This document shows positions 42,790-52,015 of a stretch of 64,000 nucleotides of DNA, piece by piece. The notes under the pieces are model-generated. The model was not told where the DNA came from and did not search any database. It worked only from the letters and a program-made list of their open reading frames with translations. Every line of letters starts with the position of its first letter. The stretch's first letter is position 1. Source of the stretch: UBA7985 sp002711265 (lineage in GTDB: Bacteria > Pseudomonadota > Alphaproteobacteria > UBA7985); the NCBI GenBank assembly GCA_965660945.1, contig CBFIBS010000007.1:57707-121706 (forward strand), written 5' to 3'. The position numbers were made by a program, and so were the translations under genes.

Positions 42790-42825
42790 AGCCTCAGCCA
42801 CAGCCTCAGCCTAAGCCTCAGCCGC
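42790..42825. repeat. CCTCAG-type hexamer repeat between two genes
   Basis: Four copies or near copies of GCCTCAGCC or GCCTAAGCC occur between the small membrane protein gene and the OmpA-like gene, immediately past the stop of the latter. The unit is like those in cpoB and prmA but noncoding here. Confidence 0.65.
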
Positions 42826-44337
42826 CTAGCGGAACCGTAGCTCCAGCCGCCGGTTCATGGCGTAGGCTGCCTGCGTGGCTTCATCGACCAGCGGGTGATA
42901 CTCGCCCAGCCCGACAGCGGCCAGCCTTTCCACCGGCACGCCGGCTTCAGCCAGCGCCCGCACGGCTGCCGACGCCCGATAGGCCGACAACTCCCAGTTT
43001 GACGGCCAGCGCGCGCCCGTAGGTCGGATATCGGCGTGGCCCTGCACCTCCAGCCGCCAATCGGCGTCAGCGGGCAGCGTTGCCATGATCGACAGGATTT
43101 CGGCGGCCAGTTCGTCGAGCAGCCCCTGCCCGGTTTCGCTGATCTCGGCACTGCCGGTCAGGAAAATCGATTCAGAGCCCGAGAGCACGAGGCTGTTCCC
43201 GGGCAGGGCCAGACCCTCGACCTCCGGCCGCGCCTGACTGGCGACGGCGGACCAGGCCTGAAGGCCATCGTTGAGCGCGTCGGCTGCAGCCGACGACGGC
43301 ATCGACGTACCAGCACCAGCATCTGCCTCAATCACCCCTTCAAGGCGCTCGATTTCTGCCTGTGCGGCGGCCAGATCACCGGCCATCTCACCCACGGCAG
43401 CGAAGTCGGTCTGTGCGGCTTCTGCCTGCGACAGCGCCTGATCAAGCAGGCTCTGCAACCGGGCAATCTCAGCCGTGCTGTCGTCGCTGGCCTGACGCGC
43501 CGCAGCCTCGGCGGCGGCGAGATCAGTCTGCAGCGCGGCCCGTGCAGCCTCTGCCTGCCGGGCCTCGCCCTCCAGCGCTGCCTTGCGCGACAGCGCCGCG
43601 TTCAGCGCCGTCGTCGTGCGCTCGAGGTCGGCCGCCCGCTTTTCAGCCATGGCCAGCAGCGCAGTGACGCGCGAATCATCATGACCCTCAGCAGCCGACG
43701 CGGCGGCGGCTTCCTGCTCAAGCCGGGCGATGGTGGCATCGCGCGCAACCAGTTCCGCCTGCAGCGCTGCGATTTGATCGCGCAGGTCGGCTTCGGTGCT
43801 GGCTTGCCCCTCCACCCCGGCCTGACAGGCTTCGACACGCTGATCCAGCCCGGCGATTTGCGTGGTCAGGCTCTCCTGCATGGCGAGCAGGGTGTTGGTC
43901 TCGGCCTCGCGCTGATCCAGCTCGGCCTGAAGTTCATCGGCGCGGCACTGGCCCAGCGCTCTGACCTCGGCCTGCAGGGCATCGGCGCGGGTCGCGGCGG
44001 CATCGCGCTCGGCCTCGAGCGCGCGATTAGCCAGCGCCATCGCGCCCAGCCGGGCCTGCTCCACCGCCAGCGCTTCACCAACGCGGCAGACGTCGTGCTT
44101 GGTGACGTAGGAGCCACCGACGAAGCGCAGCAGGCGATTGCTCTGCCCACTGCAGCCAGTCAGCGCGCTCTCGGCCGCGCGGCTCTCCATGCTCACGTTG
44201 ATCACCTGCGCATCCTGCGCAGGCGCCGTGACCCCCAACGCCAGCCCCAGCGCCATCAGAGGCGCAGCGGCGAGAACGACGAGGGACGAAGGGCGGCGAG
44301 GGCCGTCAGTTTGGGTCAGACGCTGAAAAATCCGCAT
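42826..44337 (-). CDS. coiled-coil envelope protein with C-terminal OmpA-like domain
   Basis: This 503-residue protein has a signal or anchor segment (VVLAAAPLMALGLALGVTAPAQ), two cysteine-containing segments (LTGCSGQSN, KHDVCRVG), a coiled-coil region over about residues 90-350 rich in Ala, Glu, Gln and Arg, and a C-terminal OmpA/MotB-type peptidoglycan-binding domain (LEVQGHADIRPTGARWPSNWELSAYRA, then YAMNRRLELRF). The conserved Asp and Arg of the binding loop are present. The architecture resembles coiled-coil OmpA/MotB-like proteins that link membrane and cell wall, but a named function cannot be given. Confidence 0.78.
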   Translation of the reverse strand: MRIFQRLTQTDGPRRPSSLVVLAAAPLMALGLALGVTAPAQDAQVINVSMESRAAESALTGCSGQSNRLLRFVGGSYVTKHDVCRVGEALAVEQARLGAMALANRALEAERDAAATRADALQAEVRALGQCRADELQAELDQREAETNTLLAMQESLTTQIAGLDQRVEACQAGVEGQASTEADLRDQIAALQAELVARDATIARLEQEAAAASAAEGHDDSRVTALLAMAEKRAADLERTTTALNAALSRKAALEGEARQAEAARAALQTDLAAAEAAARQASDDSTAEIARLQSLLDQALSQAEAAQTDFAAVGEMAGDLAAAQAEIERLEGVIEADAGAGTSMPSSAAADALNDGLQAWSAVASQARPEVEGLALPGNSLVLSGSESIFLTGSAEISETGQGLLDELAAEILSIMATLPADADWRLEVQGHADIRPTGARWPSNWELSAYRASAAVRALAEAGVPVERLAAVGLGEYHPLVDEATQAAYAMNRRLELRFR

Positions 44338-44836
44338 GCGCTGAAGATCCTGTGTTCAAAAACCAGCCCAGCTTACCGCAATTGGGCGCATAAGGCTCAT
44401 AATCTATCGAGTCATTACACGCAAAAGTCGTTCCAGACCGCTGGTTCGGGACTTTAAAGCGGCCCCAGCAGGCCAAAATCTGCCCGGAATACCCCAAAAA
44501 CGAGATTTTCCTTATTTCACCAAACCCAAAGGTGTTTTTTCACTTGATTTTGTATCGCAACTGCATAATTCGGTAGACGTTATGCGACTTTAAGGTTTGT
44601 TGAACTGAAGCAAGTTGCATGACGCCTGGTGCATTGGCGAGCACGATCAGACGTCGGCCTACCCCTCCCCGACCGTCCTGAGGTCCAACTGCACAAAGGA
44701 ACTCGAACCCAGCTGCCACGGGCTTCGAGCACAGCAGAGCGTCGGCGGTGCCAGTCTCACCCCCATAAACAGAGCACCGCCGGCGTTTCTCTCCGAGCAA
44801 GAAGATCAGCAACTGAACCGACAGGCAGAGACGGCC
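44338..44836. other. 499-base gap, partly AT-rich, with promoter and two strong hairpins
   Basis: No credible coding gene is seen. The part nearest the OmpA-like gene is AT-richer. On the minus strand TTGCGT (44419-44424) and TATGAG (44396-44401), 17 bases apart, could drive the OmpA-like gene. On the plus strand TTGATT (44544-44549) and TAATTC (44566-44571), 16 apart, point into the gap. Beyond that lie two hairpins: CTCGAACCC/GGGcTTCGAG (44702-44729) and CGGCGGTGC/GCACCGCCG (44743-44782, 22-base loop). This could be a small RNA gene or the end of the rpe transcript. Confidence 0.4.
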
Positions 44837-45475
44837 TCAGTCGCGCAGCGCCGCGATCGCCGTGCCGTAGTCCTCGGCCTTGAACACGCTGGTTCCGGCG
44901 ACAAGGATCGTTGCCCCGGCATTGATCAGATCGCGGGCATTGCCCTCACCCACACCACCATCAATCTCGATATCGATCGGCCGGTCGCCGATCATCGACC
45001 GCAGCTGGGCGACACGCTCCAGCGTTTCGGGAATAAAACGCTGGCCCCCGAAGCCGGGGTTCACCGACATCAGCACCACCTGATCCACCGAATTCAGCAG
45101 CGGCGTGACAGTTTCCAGCGACGTACCGGGATTGAGCGCCAGCCCGGCGACCAGCCCCATGTCGCGGATCGCCTGCAGCGCCCTGTGTGGGTGCGGGCCA
45201 GCCTCGACGTGGACCGCGATGCGGTGCGCGCCGGCATCCCGGAAGGCGTCGATATAGGGCTCGTAGGGCTCGATCATCAGGTGCACGTCGAGCGGGATCG
45301 ACGCCGCCCGCGCAATGGCCTCGACCACCGGCAGACCAAAAGACAAGTTGGGCACGAAGTGACCGTCCATGATGTCGATGTGGTGCATGTCGGCACCGCC
45401 GGCCTCGACGGCGCGCACCTCGGCTTCGAGGTTGCCGAAGTCGCAGGCGAGCAAGGAAGGGGCTATCTGGGTCAT
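44837..45475 (-). CDS. rpe: ribulose-phosphate 3-epimerase
   Basis: Rpe interconverts ribulose 5-phosphate and xylulose 5-phosphate in the pentose phosphate pathway. The 212-residue TIM barrel shows IAPSLLACDFGNLEAEVRAV, HIDIMDGHFVPNLSFGLPVV (metal-binding His and Asp), LDVHLMIEPYE, LMSVNPGFGGQRFI and IDGGVGEGNARDLINAGA. All metal ligands are in place. It lies 45 bases after purA on the same strand. Confidence 0.97.
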   Translation of the reverse strand: MTQIAPSLLACDFGNLEAEVRAVEAGGADMHHIDIMDGHFVPNLSFGLPVVEAIARAASIPLDVHLMIEPYEPYIDAFRDAGAHRIAVHVEAGPHPHRALQAIRDMGLVAGLALNPGTSLETVTPLLNSVDQVVLMSVNPGFGGQRFIPETLERVAQLRSMIGDRPIDIEIDGGVGEGNARDLINAGATILVAGTSVFKAEDYGTAIAALRD

Positions 45476-45520
45476 GGTGCGTTCAGCCTTCTACCGGGAT
45501 GCCGGAGCCTCCCCCTGTGA

Positions 45521-46813
45521 TTAGTCCTCGAACGGGTCGCGGACAAGGATGGTGTCTTCGCGCTTAGGCGAGGTCGACAGCAGCGCAATCGGCACCCCGA
45601 TCAGCTCCTCGACGTGGCGTACGTACTTGACGCAGTTCGCCGGCAGGTCGGCCCACGACCGCGCGCCAAAGGTGCTTTCCGACCAGCCGGGCACGACCTC
45701 GTAGATCGGCTCGACGGCTGCCTGTTCATCCGGCGCCGTGGGGAAGTAGTCGATGCGCTCGTCGCCCAGCCGGTAGCCGACGCAGATGCGCAGCTCATCG
45801 AAGCCGTCGAGCACGTCGAGCTTGGTGAAGGCAATGCCGCTGATCCCGGAAATCTGCACCGCCTGCCGGACCATGACCGCGTCGAACCAGCCGCAGCGGC
45901 GCTTGCGCCCGGTGACCGTACCGAATTCGCGGCCGCGCTCACCCAGACGGGTGCCAACGTCGTCGTCCAGCTCGGTCGGGAACGGGCCGGAGCCGACGCG
46001 CGTGGTGTAGGCCTTGGTGATGCCCAGCACGTAGCCGACCTGTCCCGGACCAACGCCTGCGCCCGCCGATGCCTGCCCGGCGACGGTGTTGGACGAGGTG
46101 ACGAACGGGAAGGTGCCGTGATCGATGTCGAGCATGGCGCCCTGCGCGCCCTCGAACAGCACGCGCTCCCGGCGGCGGCGGGCTTCTGCCAACTGCTGCC
46201 AGACGCGGGCGCGGTAGGGCAGCACCTTGGGCGCAACCTCCTTAAGCATCCGCAGATGCTCGTCGAAATCCGGCTCTGGCTCGCCCATGCCACGCGCCAG
46301 CGCGCTGTGATGGCGGAACAGCTCGGTCAGCGCCCCGCGCAGGCGGTCTTCGTCGGCGAGGTCGGACAGGCGCACCGCCCGGCGGGCGACCTTATCCTCG
46401 TAGGCGGGGCCGATGCCACGCCCGGTGGTGCCGATTTTCTCGGCGCCGCGTGCCCGTTCCCGGGCGTGGTCCAGTGCGGAATGCACGGGCAGGATCAACG
46501 GCGTGTTCTCAGCGATGCCGAGGCGGCGCTCGTCGATCTCCAGCCCCAGCTCGCGGCAGCGCTCGATCTCGTCGACCAGCGCCCAGGGATCGAGCACGAC
46601 GCCGTTACCGATCAGGGCCTGCTTGCCCTTGCGCACCACACCGGAGGGCAGCAGCGACAGCGCGTAGGTGACATCGTCGACGACCAGCGTGTGGCCAGCG
46701 TTATGCCCGCCCTGAAACCGCACCACCACGTCGGCGCGTTCGGACAGCCAGTCCACGATTTTGCCTTTTCCTTCGTCGCCCCACTGGGAGCCTACGACAG
46801 CCACGTTCGCCAT
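45521..46813 (-). CDS. purA: adenylosuccinate synthetase
   Basis: PurA makes adenylosuccinate from IMP, GTP and aspartate, the step before PurB. The 430-residue protein begins MANVAVVGSQWGDEGKGKIV (GTP-binding GDEGKGK with the catalytic Asp), followed by FQGGHNAGHT, TTGRGIGPAYEDKVARRA and the C-terminal TSPKREDTILVRDPF. It lies between hisZ and rpe on one strand with small gaps. Confidence 0.98.
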   Translation of the reverse strand: MANVAVVGSQWGDEGKGKIVDWLSERADVVVRFQGGHNAGHTLVVDDVTYALSLLPSGVVRKGKQALIGNGVVLDPWALVDEIERCRELGLEIDERRLGIAENTPLILPVHSALDHARERARGAEKIGTTGRGIGPAYEDKVARRAVRLSDLADEDRLRGALTELFRHHSALARGMGEPEPDFDEHLRMLKEVAPKVLPYRARVWQQLAEARRRRERVLFEGAQGAMLDIDHGTFPFVTSSNTVAGQASAGAGVGPGQVGYVLGITKAYTTRVGSGPFPTELDDDVGTRLGERGREFGTVTGRKRRCGWFDAVMVRQAVQISGISGIAFTKLDVLDGFDELRICVGYRLGDERIDYFPTAPDEQAAVEPIYEVVPGWSESTFGARSWADLPANCVKYVRHVEELIGVPIALLSTSPKREDTILVRDPFED

Positions 46814-46874
46814 GTTCAGTCTTCTCGTTGTTCAATTTCGGTGTGTGTGGGGGGTTCGCGGAACCGAACCCGGG

Positions 46875-47906
46875 TCAGTCCAGATCCGCGACGATAACCT
46901 CGCCCGCCGCCCGGCGGCGCGCGACTTCGCCCGCATCGGCGTCGGCCGCGACCCGGACCTTCTCGGGCCGGACAGGCACAGGCAGGGCGCGCAGGATCGT
47001 ATCCATATATAACGTGAAGCCCGCTGCATGCTCCGCGCCGGCGGGGTAGAGCCCACCCCGACCAAGCTCGCCACGGATTCCCTTGGCGTAGAGCACGAAC
47101 GAAAGCCCGCTGTGGTAGTCAAAGCCGCGCAGTTCGGCGGGATCGAGCAGGATCTCAGCCTTGGGGTGGCGATCCAGCATGGCCTCGGCCACGGCGCACA
47201 CTCCGGCGGCGGCGGCGGCCATCTGCGGGGATGGGCCTGCCGCTGCCAGCGCCTCGATCGCTGTGTCCCACGAGCCAAAGGCACCGATCAGGGCTGCGAC
47301 TTGCTCGCCCGCCGCCCCGGCGTCACCGGCCAGCGCTGCGTTACGTTCGCTCAGCGCCCGGATCAGCGCGCTGTCGCCACCCGCTGCCTCACGCGCCAGA
47401 TGCGGCAGGGTCAGATCCAGCGTGATGTCCTCGACCCCGATCGTACCCAGCGCGGTCAGGCACAGGTCGGCAATCTCCACCAGCGCCCGGGTCTCAGCTC
47501 CCTCGGGCACCCCGATCAGTTCGACACCGGCCTGGGTGAACTGCCGCTCAGGGCGCAGCTGCGAACCCTTGGCGCGCAGCACCTGCCCACCGTAGGACAG
47601 GCGCAGGGGCCGGGGTTCGTCTTTCAGGCGGGTCTGGGCGATGCGCACCACCTGCCCGGTCTTGTCAGAACGCAGGATCAGCAGGCCCTCGGCCTGTGGG
47701 TCGGCGAGCTTGAAGCCCTTGCGCAAGGCATCCGGGGCGAAGGCGGTGAGGGTGTCTTCGTATTCCAGCAGGGGCGGCTTGACCCGATCGTAACCGAAGC
47801 TGCGAGCGGCGCCGAGGATAAGGCTGAGCGCTTCCGCCTCGGCTTCGGCCCAGGGCGGCAGCTGGTCTTCGAGGCCAGCGGGGAGCAAGGATGGAGCGTC
47901 GCCCAT
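46875..47906 (-). CDS. hisZ: ATP phosphoribosyltransferase regulatory subunit HisZ
   Basis: HisZ is a histidyl-tRNA synthetase paralogue that supports the short form of HisG in the first step of histidine synthesis. The 343-residue protein has the class II core: LPAGLEDQLPPWAEAEAEAL, the segment VKPPLLEYEDTLTAF, the motif-2-like LRLSYGGQVLRAKGSQLRPERQFTQAGVELIG, and the closing FDYHSGLSFVLYAKG. It lacks a C-terminal anticodon-binding domain, as expected. hisG, normally adjacent, is not in the window; purA follows after 61 bases. Confidence 0.88.
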   Translation of the reverse strand: MGDAPSLLPAGLEDQLPPWAEAEAEALSLILGAARSFGYDRVKPPLLEYEDTLTAFAPDALRKGFKLADPQAEGLLILRSDKTGQVVRIAQTRLKDEPRPLRLSYGGQVLRAKGSQLRPERQFTQAGVELIGVPEGAETRALVEIADLCLTALGTIGVEDITLDLTLPHLAREAAGGDSALIRALSERNAALAGDAGAAGEQVAALIGAFGSWDTAIEALAAAGPSPQMAAAAAGVCAVAEAMLDRHPKAEILLDPAELRGFDYHSGLSFVLYAKGIRGELGRGGLYPAGAEHAAGFTLYMDTILRALPVPVRPEKVRVAADADAGEVARRRAAGEVIVADLD

Positions 47907-48018
47907 GGCGGCAGCCCTCTGCGCTGTTTATTACGGCCAAGATACAGCACGCCGGACCGGGTCAGCACAACCCGGCCAGCCTAGAGGCTGCCTTGCACCA
48001 ACGCGCGCTGCAGCCAGT

Positions 48019-48753
48019 TCAGGCGGCGGCTGGTTCCCAGTGGATGTTGATCCGGCGGTTCTGCCGTCCCTTCTTCTCGATCTTGCCGACCCGCACTCGG
48101 CCGATGTCGCTGGTGTTGGCGACGTGAGTGCCGCCGCAGGGCTGGAAGTCGACACTGTCGCCTTCTGCCCCGATCCGCACCACCCGGATCAGGCCGCTGG
48201 CATCCCGGGGCGGGGCCACGGACATGGTCCGCACCAGCTCGGGCCGGGCATCGAGTTCCTCGGCGGTGATGGTCGAGGCGCTCACGGCATGGGCGCCGGC
48301 GATCAGGGCATTGAGGCGTTCTTCCAGCGCTTCCTTGTCCGGGCTTTCTTCGAGATCAAAGTCCAGCCGCGATTTCTCCGCACCGATCGACCCGCCAGTG
48401 ACGCCGGCATCGACGCTGGCGCAGAGCAAATGCAGGCTGGTGTGCATGGCCATGTGCGCAAAGCGGCGGTCCCAGTCGAGCACGGCCTCGACGCTGTCGC
48501 CCACACGCAATCCGTCGATGGGCCCTTCGGCGGGGAGCAGAACCAGCACGTCGTCCTCGCCCTTGATGCAGGTGCCGATGGCGGCTTCGGCGCCGCCTGA
48601 GAGCCGCAGCCAGCCGCTGTCGCCGGGCTGACCCCCGCCGGTGGCGTAGAACACCGACTGGTCGAGCACGACCCCGCCCTCCGCGGTAATCGCTTCAACG
48701 CGGGCGGTGCAGGAACGCTGGTAGGCGTCTTCGAGGAACAGTTTACGGGTCAT
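48019..48753 (-). CDS. AlaX-type alanyl-tRNA editing protein
   Basis: AlaX proteins hydrolyse mischarged Ser- or Gly-tRNA-Ala in trans. The 244-residue protein from the ATG at 48753 has the N-terminal barrel (LDQSVFYATGGGQPGDSGWL), the editing-site zinc motif FAHMAMHTSLHLL (HxxxH), and the second part CGGTHVANTSDIGRV (Cys and His ligands). All four zinc ligands are present. A longer frame upstream starts inside an unrelated stretch and is rejected. It lies between thiD and hisZ. Confidence 0.9.
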   Translation of the reverse strand: MTRKLFLEDAYQRSCTARVEAITAEGGVVLDQSVFYATGGGQPGDSGWLRLSGGAEAAIGTCIKGEDDVLVLLPAEGPIDGLRVGDSVEAVLDWDRRFAHMAMHTSLHLLCASVDAGVTGGSIGAEKSRLDFDLEESPDKEALEERLNALIAGAHAVSASTITAEELDARPELVRTMSVAPPRDASGLIRVVRIGAEGDSVDFQPCGGTHVANTSDIGRVRVGKIEKKGRQNRRINIHWEPAAA

Positions 48754-48841
48754 CTCGGCTTTCCTTGTCGTTGGACGCGCCGTCAGGTCACGGGCTTGGG
48801 GGGGATGTTCGAGGGGCACCGCTGGGGGCTGACGACCGGCC

Positions 48842-49684
48842 TCAAACCGCAGTCTCGTCCACGGCATCGGCCGCAAACCAGTCCTCGGCCGCAGCATCGA
48901 GCGGATGCGCGTGATTGATGGGACCGTGCCCGCCGCCGAAGCCTGGGGCGCTGGCAATGGCCTGGTCGACATAGGCCACGGCGCGCTCCACGGCGCGCTG
49001 CAGGGTCAACTGCTGCGCCAGCCCGGCGGTGATGGCGCTGGCCAGCGTGCAGCCGGTGCCGTGGGTATGGGGCGTCTCGCGCCGCGCCCGGCCCAGACCG
49101 ATGGCGCCCGCCCCCTCGGCCGTCACCAGCAGGTCAGTCATGGCTGCACCGGGCAGGTGCCCGCCCTTCATCACCACTGCCTGCGGCCCCAGCGCCAGCA
49201 GGGCTTCGCCGACCCGGCGCAGATCGGCGGCGGTCTCGATTCTCATCCCAGTCAGCGCTTCGGCCTCCGGGACATTTGGGGTCAGCACCGCCGCGCGCGG
49301 CAGCAGCAGTTCGGTCAGCGCAGCCTGCGCTTCGGGCTGGAGCAGGGCTGCACCGCCCTTGGCCCGCATTACCGGGTCAACGACCAGCGGCGCGTCGGTC
49401 TGCGCCAATGCCGCCACCACGGTTTCGATCACGGCCGGGCTGTGCAGCATGCCGGTCTTGACCGCATCGGCGCCCAGATCGCTCAGCACCACGTCGATCT
49501 GCTGGGTGATGAACGCCTCTGGCACCGCGTGGATGCCGTGCACCCCGCGCGTATTCTGCGCGGTCAGCGCCGTCAGCGCCGTCATGGCGAAGCCGCCCAG
49601 CGCCGTCACTGTCTTGATGTCCGCCTGTATCCCGGCGCCGCCGCCGGAATCCGATCCGGCAACGATGAGAACCCGGCCCTTCAT
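48842..49684 (-). CDS. thiD: bifunctional hydroxymethylpyrimidine kinase/phosphomethylpyrimidine kinase
   Basis: ThiD phosphorylates HMP and HMP-phosphate for thiamine synthesis. The 280-residue ribokinase-fold protein starts MKGRVLIVAGSDSGGGAGIQADIKT, has the substrate segment TALTAQNTRGVHGIHAVP, LVVDPVMRAKGGAALL, LTPNVPEAEALTG and the anion-hole HTHGTGCTLASAI with the catalytic Cys. It lies 36 bases after glmM; no other thi gene is nearby. Confidence 0.95.
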   Translation of the reverse strand: MKGRVLIVAGSDSGGGAGIQADIKTVTALGGFAMTALTALTAQNTRGVHGIHAVPEAFITQQIDVVLSDLGADAVKTGMLHSPAVIETVVAALAQTDAPLVVDPVMRAKGGAALLQPEAQAALTELLLPRAAVLTPNVPEAEALTGMRIETAADLRRVGEALLALGPQAVVMKGGHLPGAAMTDLLVTAEGAGAIGLGRARRETPHTHGTGCTLASAITAGLAQQLTLQRAVERAVAYVDQAIASAPGFGGGHGPINHAHPLDAAAEDWFAADAVDETAV

Positions 49685-49720
49685 ACCCCTGCCCCTTCAG
49701 TCACTTGGTGTTGCGCCGCC

Positions 49721-51079
49721 TCAGCCCGCCTGCGCCTGTACAGCCTCGCAGATGCGGTCGACCACGGCTTCGACCTGCGCAGCGTCATCGCCCTCGGCCA
49801 TGACCCGGATCAGCGGTTCGGTGCCCGACTGTCGGATGACCAGCCGACCTGCGTCGCCGAATTCATGCTCCACCGTCGCGATCAGCGCCTGCACCGCTTC
49901 GGCGTCCAGCGGGTTCGCGCCCGTGAAGCGGACGTTCTTGAGCACCTGCGGCACGGGGGTGACGAGGTTGAGCACCTCGCTCGCCCGGCGCTGCTGCCGC
50001 ACCATCACGGCCAGCACCTGCAGCGCTGCGACCATGCCGTCGCCGGTGGTGGCGTAGTCGGACAGGATCATGTGCCCGGACTGCTCCCCGCCGAAGTTCC
50101 AGCCCAGGTCGCGCATGCGTTCGAGCACGAAGCGGTCACCGACCCGGGTCCGCTCCATCCGCAGATCGTGGGACTGCAGGAAACGCTCGAGCCCGAGGTT
50201 GGACATCACGGTGGTCACCAGCCCCTCCCCGCGCAGCCGCTCGGACTGCTTCATGTTGAGCGCAATCAGCGCCATGATCTGGTCGCCGTCGATGACCCGA
50301 CCGCGCTCGTTGACGATGATCAGCCGGTCAGCGTCACCATCCAGCGCCAGCCCGATATCGGCGCCGACCTCGGCCACCTTCCGGCGCAGCGCTTCCGGCG
50401 CGGTGGCGCCGCATTCGCGGTTGATGTTAAGGCCATCGGGCTCGACCCCCAGTTCGATGACGTCAGCGCCGAGCTCGTAGAGTATACGCGGCGCAATCCG
50501 GTAGGCCGCGCCGTTGGCGCAGTCGACCGCCACCCGCAGGCCGTCCAGCCGCAGGTCGTCAGGGAAGGACGCCTTGACCAGCTCCATGTAGCGCCCGGCA
50601 GCCCCGTCCAGCCGCCGCACGCGGCCAAGCTTGTCTGGCTCGGCAAGGGCGAAATCCGGGCCTTCTTCGGCCATACGCGCGACGCTGGCTTCGATCTGCG
50701 CCTCCACGGCGTCGCTGAGCTTGTAGCCCTGCGGGCCGAACAGCTTGATGCCGTTGTCGTGGTAGGGATTGTGCGAGGCCGAGAGCATGACCCCCAGATC
50801 CGCGCGCATCGACCGGGTCAGGGCAGCGACAGCCGGGGTCGGCATTGGCCCGAGCAACAGCACGTCCCAGCCTGCGCTGGTAAACCCGGACACCATTGCC
50901 GGTTCCATCTGATAGCCCGATAGCCGCGTGTCCTTGGCGATCAGCACTGTCGGCCGGTGCTTCAGCCCCTCGCGGAACACGTGCCCGGCAGCGACCGCCA
51001 CGTCCATGGCGATCCGGCTGGTCATGGGGTGCGCATTGACCGTGCCGCGGATACCGTCTGTACCAAACAGTTTAGACAT
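49721..51079 (-). CDS. glmM: phosphoglucosamine mutase
   Basis: GlmM converts glucosamine 6-phosphate to glucosamine 1-phosphate for UDP-GlcNAc. The 452-residue protein begins MSKLFGTDGIRGTVNAHPMT, has the phosphoserine loop LSASHNPYHDNGIKLFG (Ser is the phosphorylated residue), metal site LDGDADRLI, sugar loop GGEQSGHMI, and the phosphate-binding RQSGTEPLIRVMAEG. The gene is near thiD and gloB on the same strand. Confidence 0.97.
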   Translation of the reverse strand: MSKLFGTDGIRGTVNAHPMTSRIAMDVAVAAGHVFREGLKHRPTVLIAKDTRLSGYQMEPAMVSGFTSAGWDVLLLGPMPTPAVAALTRSMRADLGVMLSASHNPYHDNGIKLFGPQGYKLSDAVEAQIEASVARMAEEGPDFALAEPDKLGRVRRLDGAAGRYMELVKASFPDDLRLDGLRVAVDCANGAAYRIAPRILYELGADVIELGVEPDGLNINRECGATAPEALRRKVAEVGADIGLALDGDADRLIIVNERGRVIDGDQIMALIALNMKQSERLRGEGLVTTVMSNLGLERFLQSHDLRMERTRVGDRFVLERMRDLGWNFGGEQSGHMILSDYATTGDGMVAALQVLAVMVRQQRRASEVLNLVTPVPQVLKNVRFTGANPLDAEAVQALIATVEHEFGDAGRLVIRQSGTEPLIRVMAEGDDAAQVEAVVDRICEAVQAQAG

Positions 51080-51159
51080 TCATTCGATCCCGTTCCTCGA
51101 TCCTGTCGTTGCGTCCGCCTGCGTCCCGGTGCTGGTGGGGGTGCCGGTGGAGGCGCCCA

Positions 51160-51927
51160 TCAAAACGCGTCCTTGCCCGCCCGGATAAAGGCAAAAAAGT
51201 CGACTGCGTCCCGGTCCTTGAAGCCGTGAATTTGGGCGAAATCGGGGTCTTCTGCCCGCAAAAACGGATTAATTTTCTTCTCCAGCCCGAGGTTCGCCGG
51301 AATCGTGGGCACGCCTTCAGAGCGGAGCATGGCCACCAGCCCGGCGTAACGCTGCAATTCGGCGTTCTGGCCGTCGATGGACAAGGCGAAGGCGACATTG
51401 CTCGCGGTGTATTCATGCCCGCAATAGACGCGGGTCTCGTCAGGCAGGTCGCGCAGGCGCCGCAGACCCGGCCACATATCGGCTGCCGTCCCCTCGAACA
51501 ACCGACCGCAGCCGACGCTGAACAGGGCATCGCCCGCGAACAGCGCGCCTTCATGTTGAGCGTGGAAGGTGATGTGACCAGCCGTGTGGCCATAGACACC
51601 GATCACGGCAAGACGCTCGTCGCCAAACTCGACCACGTCACCGTCGGCGACGCTCTGATCGAGGCCGGGGATGGGCTGGCTGTCGCCCCCCGGGCCGATG
51701 ACGGTTGCGCCCGTGGCCGCCTTGATCGTGGCGACCCCACCCACGTGATCACCGTGGTGGTGGGTGATCAGGATGGTATCGATCTCCCAGCCTTTTTCCT
51801 CGGCCGCTGCGAGCACAGGCGCTGCCTCGCCGGGGTCGACGCAGGCCACCCGCCCCGAGGCCTCGTCCCGCACCAGATAGACGTAGTTGTCGGAAAGGAT
51901 CGGGACGATTTCGATCTGAAGTGTCAT
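51160..51927 (-). CDS. gloB: hydroxyacylglutathione hydrolase (glyoxalase II)
   Basis: GloB hydrolyses S-lactoylglutathione to lactate and glutathione, ending methylglyoxal detoxification. The 255-residue metallo-beta-lactamase-fold protein shows THHHGDHVGG, YGHTAGHITF, FAGDALFSVGCGRLFEGTA and YCGHEYTASNVAFA, with all dinuclear-metal ligands. A C-terminal GloB-type segment (NPFLRAEDPDF) is present. It is divergent from a methyltransferase gene 88 bases away, an arrangement common in alphaproteobacteria. Confidence 0.95.
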   Translation of the reverse strand: MTLQIEIVPILSDNYVYLVRDEASGRVACVDPGEAAPVLAAAEEKGWEIDTILITHHHGDHVGGVATIKAATGATVIGPGGDSQPIPGLDQSVADGDVVEFGDERLAVIGVYGHTAGHITFHAQHEGALFAGDALFSVGCGRLFEGTAADMWPGLRRLRDLPDETRVYCGHEYTASNVAFALSIDGQNAELQRYAGLVAMLRSEGVPTIPANLGLEKKINPFLRAEDPDFAQIHGFKDRDAVDFFAFIRAGKDAF

Positions 51928-52015
51928 GGACGCGGGCCTGTTAGAGGTTTCGACAGCGAGGGGTTTGTGTTCATCTACACCCTATAGCACGCCCTGCCAG
52001 ACAGTCATCGCCACC

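Noticed and set aside
44690..44735. tRNA-like GGTTCGAG segment on the minus strand
   Set aside because: The sequence around it cannot form a T arm with a seven-base loop or an acceptor stem; it is one arm of the hairpin at 44702-44729.
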